A stretch of DNA of 15,290 bases, taken from assembly GCA_021647765.1 (NCBI GenBank), contig JAKIUD010000074.1:1-15290 (forward strand), given 5' to 3'. The position numbers and the translations under genes are program-made. The DNA comes from Desulfuromusa sp. (lineage in GTDB: Bacteria; Desulfobacterota; Desulfuromonadia; Desulfuromonadales; Geopsychrobacteraceae). The notes under the pieces are model-generated. The model had not been told where the DNA came from and made no database searches. It saw only the letters and a program-made list of their open reading frames with translations. Position 1 is the first letter of the stretch, and each line of letters begins with the position of its first letter. Shown here piece after piece: positions 14,957-15,290 of the stretch.

Positions 14957-15075
14957 GCGAGTACTTTGTACCCCTTAACTCTTCGTACCTCGCTTGTTCT
15001 TTTACGTGTCAACTGCGTTGCGACTTCCGCTGTATAACTCTGGCTATGCAGCGAAAATCACGCCTTGTTGACATG
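14957..15075. repeat. Two adjacent inverted repeats downstream of the FapA-family gene
   Basis: GCGAGTAC (14957-14964) faces GTACCTCGC (14985-14993), with one extra base. CGTGTCAAC (15005-15013) faces GTTGACATG (15067-15075), with one wobble, and encloses CGCTG/CAGCG (15028-15032 with 15049-15053). Neither stem is followed by a T-run, so they look more like a remnant of a repeat or structured non-coding DNA than a terminator. No gene is visible from 14930 to the window end. Confidence 0.4.
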
Positions 15076-15146
15076 AAAAATCTCTACACAATTTTACGAA
15101 GGTTTAAAATGTACAGAGCACCAGTTTAAGCAGTATGCAGTAAACC

Positions 15147-15260
15147 AGGGACTGTCTCATTTTTCCCGACTTCCGCACAACACTACACTCCTAAAAAATA
15201 AAATCCTTTAAAATCAATGAGATAGAAAAATGAGATTTGAGGTGTAAAATGTAGTGCCCT
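15147..15260. repeat. Inverted-repeat segment at the right edge
   Basis: TCTCATTTTTC (15155-15165) is mirrored exactly by GAAAAATGAGA (15225-15235). Outside and inside it CACTACA (15181-15187) faces TGTAGTG (15250-15256), and AGGG at 15147 faces CCCT ending at 15260. The left part, GGGACTGTCTC, resembles a drifted copy of the GGGACTGTCCC palindrome at 12818. It may be a degenerate REP-type element or an insertion-sequence remnant. Confidence 0.4.
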
Positions 15261-15290
15261 AGCATATTTCTTGCTTGACTATTGTTGCAA

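Noticed and set aside
15005..15075. Integron attC-like site (outer GTCAAC/GTTGAC arms)
   Set aside because: The arms do not fit the RYYYAAC/GTTRRRY core, and there is no integrase or cassette array in the window.
1..15290. tRNA, rRNA or CRISPR array
   Set aside because: I saw no tRNA-like cloverleaf with TTCGANNC, no rRNA stretch, and no regularly spaced direct repeats.

Overview
The window looks like a piece of a moderately AT-rich Desulfuromonadales/Geobacter-type chromosome. I infer this from the gene families and have not tested it. Pointers are a feoB locus carrying a DtxR-FeoA fusion gene and a Cys-rich small protein, PAS domains and a chemoreceptor with Cys clusters, an NtrC-type two-component pair, long chemoreceptors of the deltaproteobacterial kind, a FapA-family protein, and dispersed GGGACTGTCCC palindromes.

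Layout. Bases 1-42 hold the start of a leftward gene, possibly a transposase. Bases 182-6379 are five tightly packed rightward genes: feoB (ferrous iron permease), a 64-residue Cys-rich protein, a DtxR/IdeR-like metalloregulator fused to a FeoA domain, a REC-PAS-PAS histidine kinase, and a sigma-54-dependent response regulator. They overlap or sit at most 26 bases apart and end at a strong hairpin/T-tract terminator (6406-6457), so they probably form one transcript joining iron uptake to a two-component system.

Bases 6380-6665 are a dense regulatory region: the terminator, three related CAAC..GTTG dyads, two palindromes and a good -24/-12 (sigma-54) promoter match. This promoter would drive a decayed signalling cassette (broken receiver-domain gene, receiver-like protein without phosphorylation residues, C-terminal piece of CheW). 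The cassette leads into an intact chemoreceptor with two periplasmic CZB zinc-binding domains and a seven-cysteine cytoplasmic insert. A second chemoreceptor (10235-12523) has a double-Cache periplasmic sensor and an almost identical signalling tip.

Bases 12524-13240 hold no convincing intact gene. They carry a 156-base structured repeat, a REP-like GGGACTGTCCC element and a possible frameshifted small gene. Bases 13241-14929 encode a FapA/DUF342-family protein. The last 361 bases are non-coding, with several inverted repeats.

Working model (inference): the feo operon takes up and senses ferrous iron, its last gene product activates the sigma-54 promoter just downstream, and the output is a zinc- or redox-responsive chemoreceptor whose private receiver and CheW genes are eroding. 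The clearest testable claim is the link between the response regulator and the CAACTATAGTTG-type sites.
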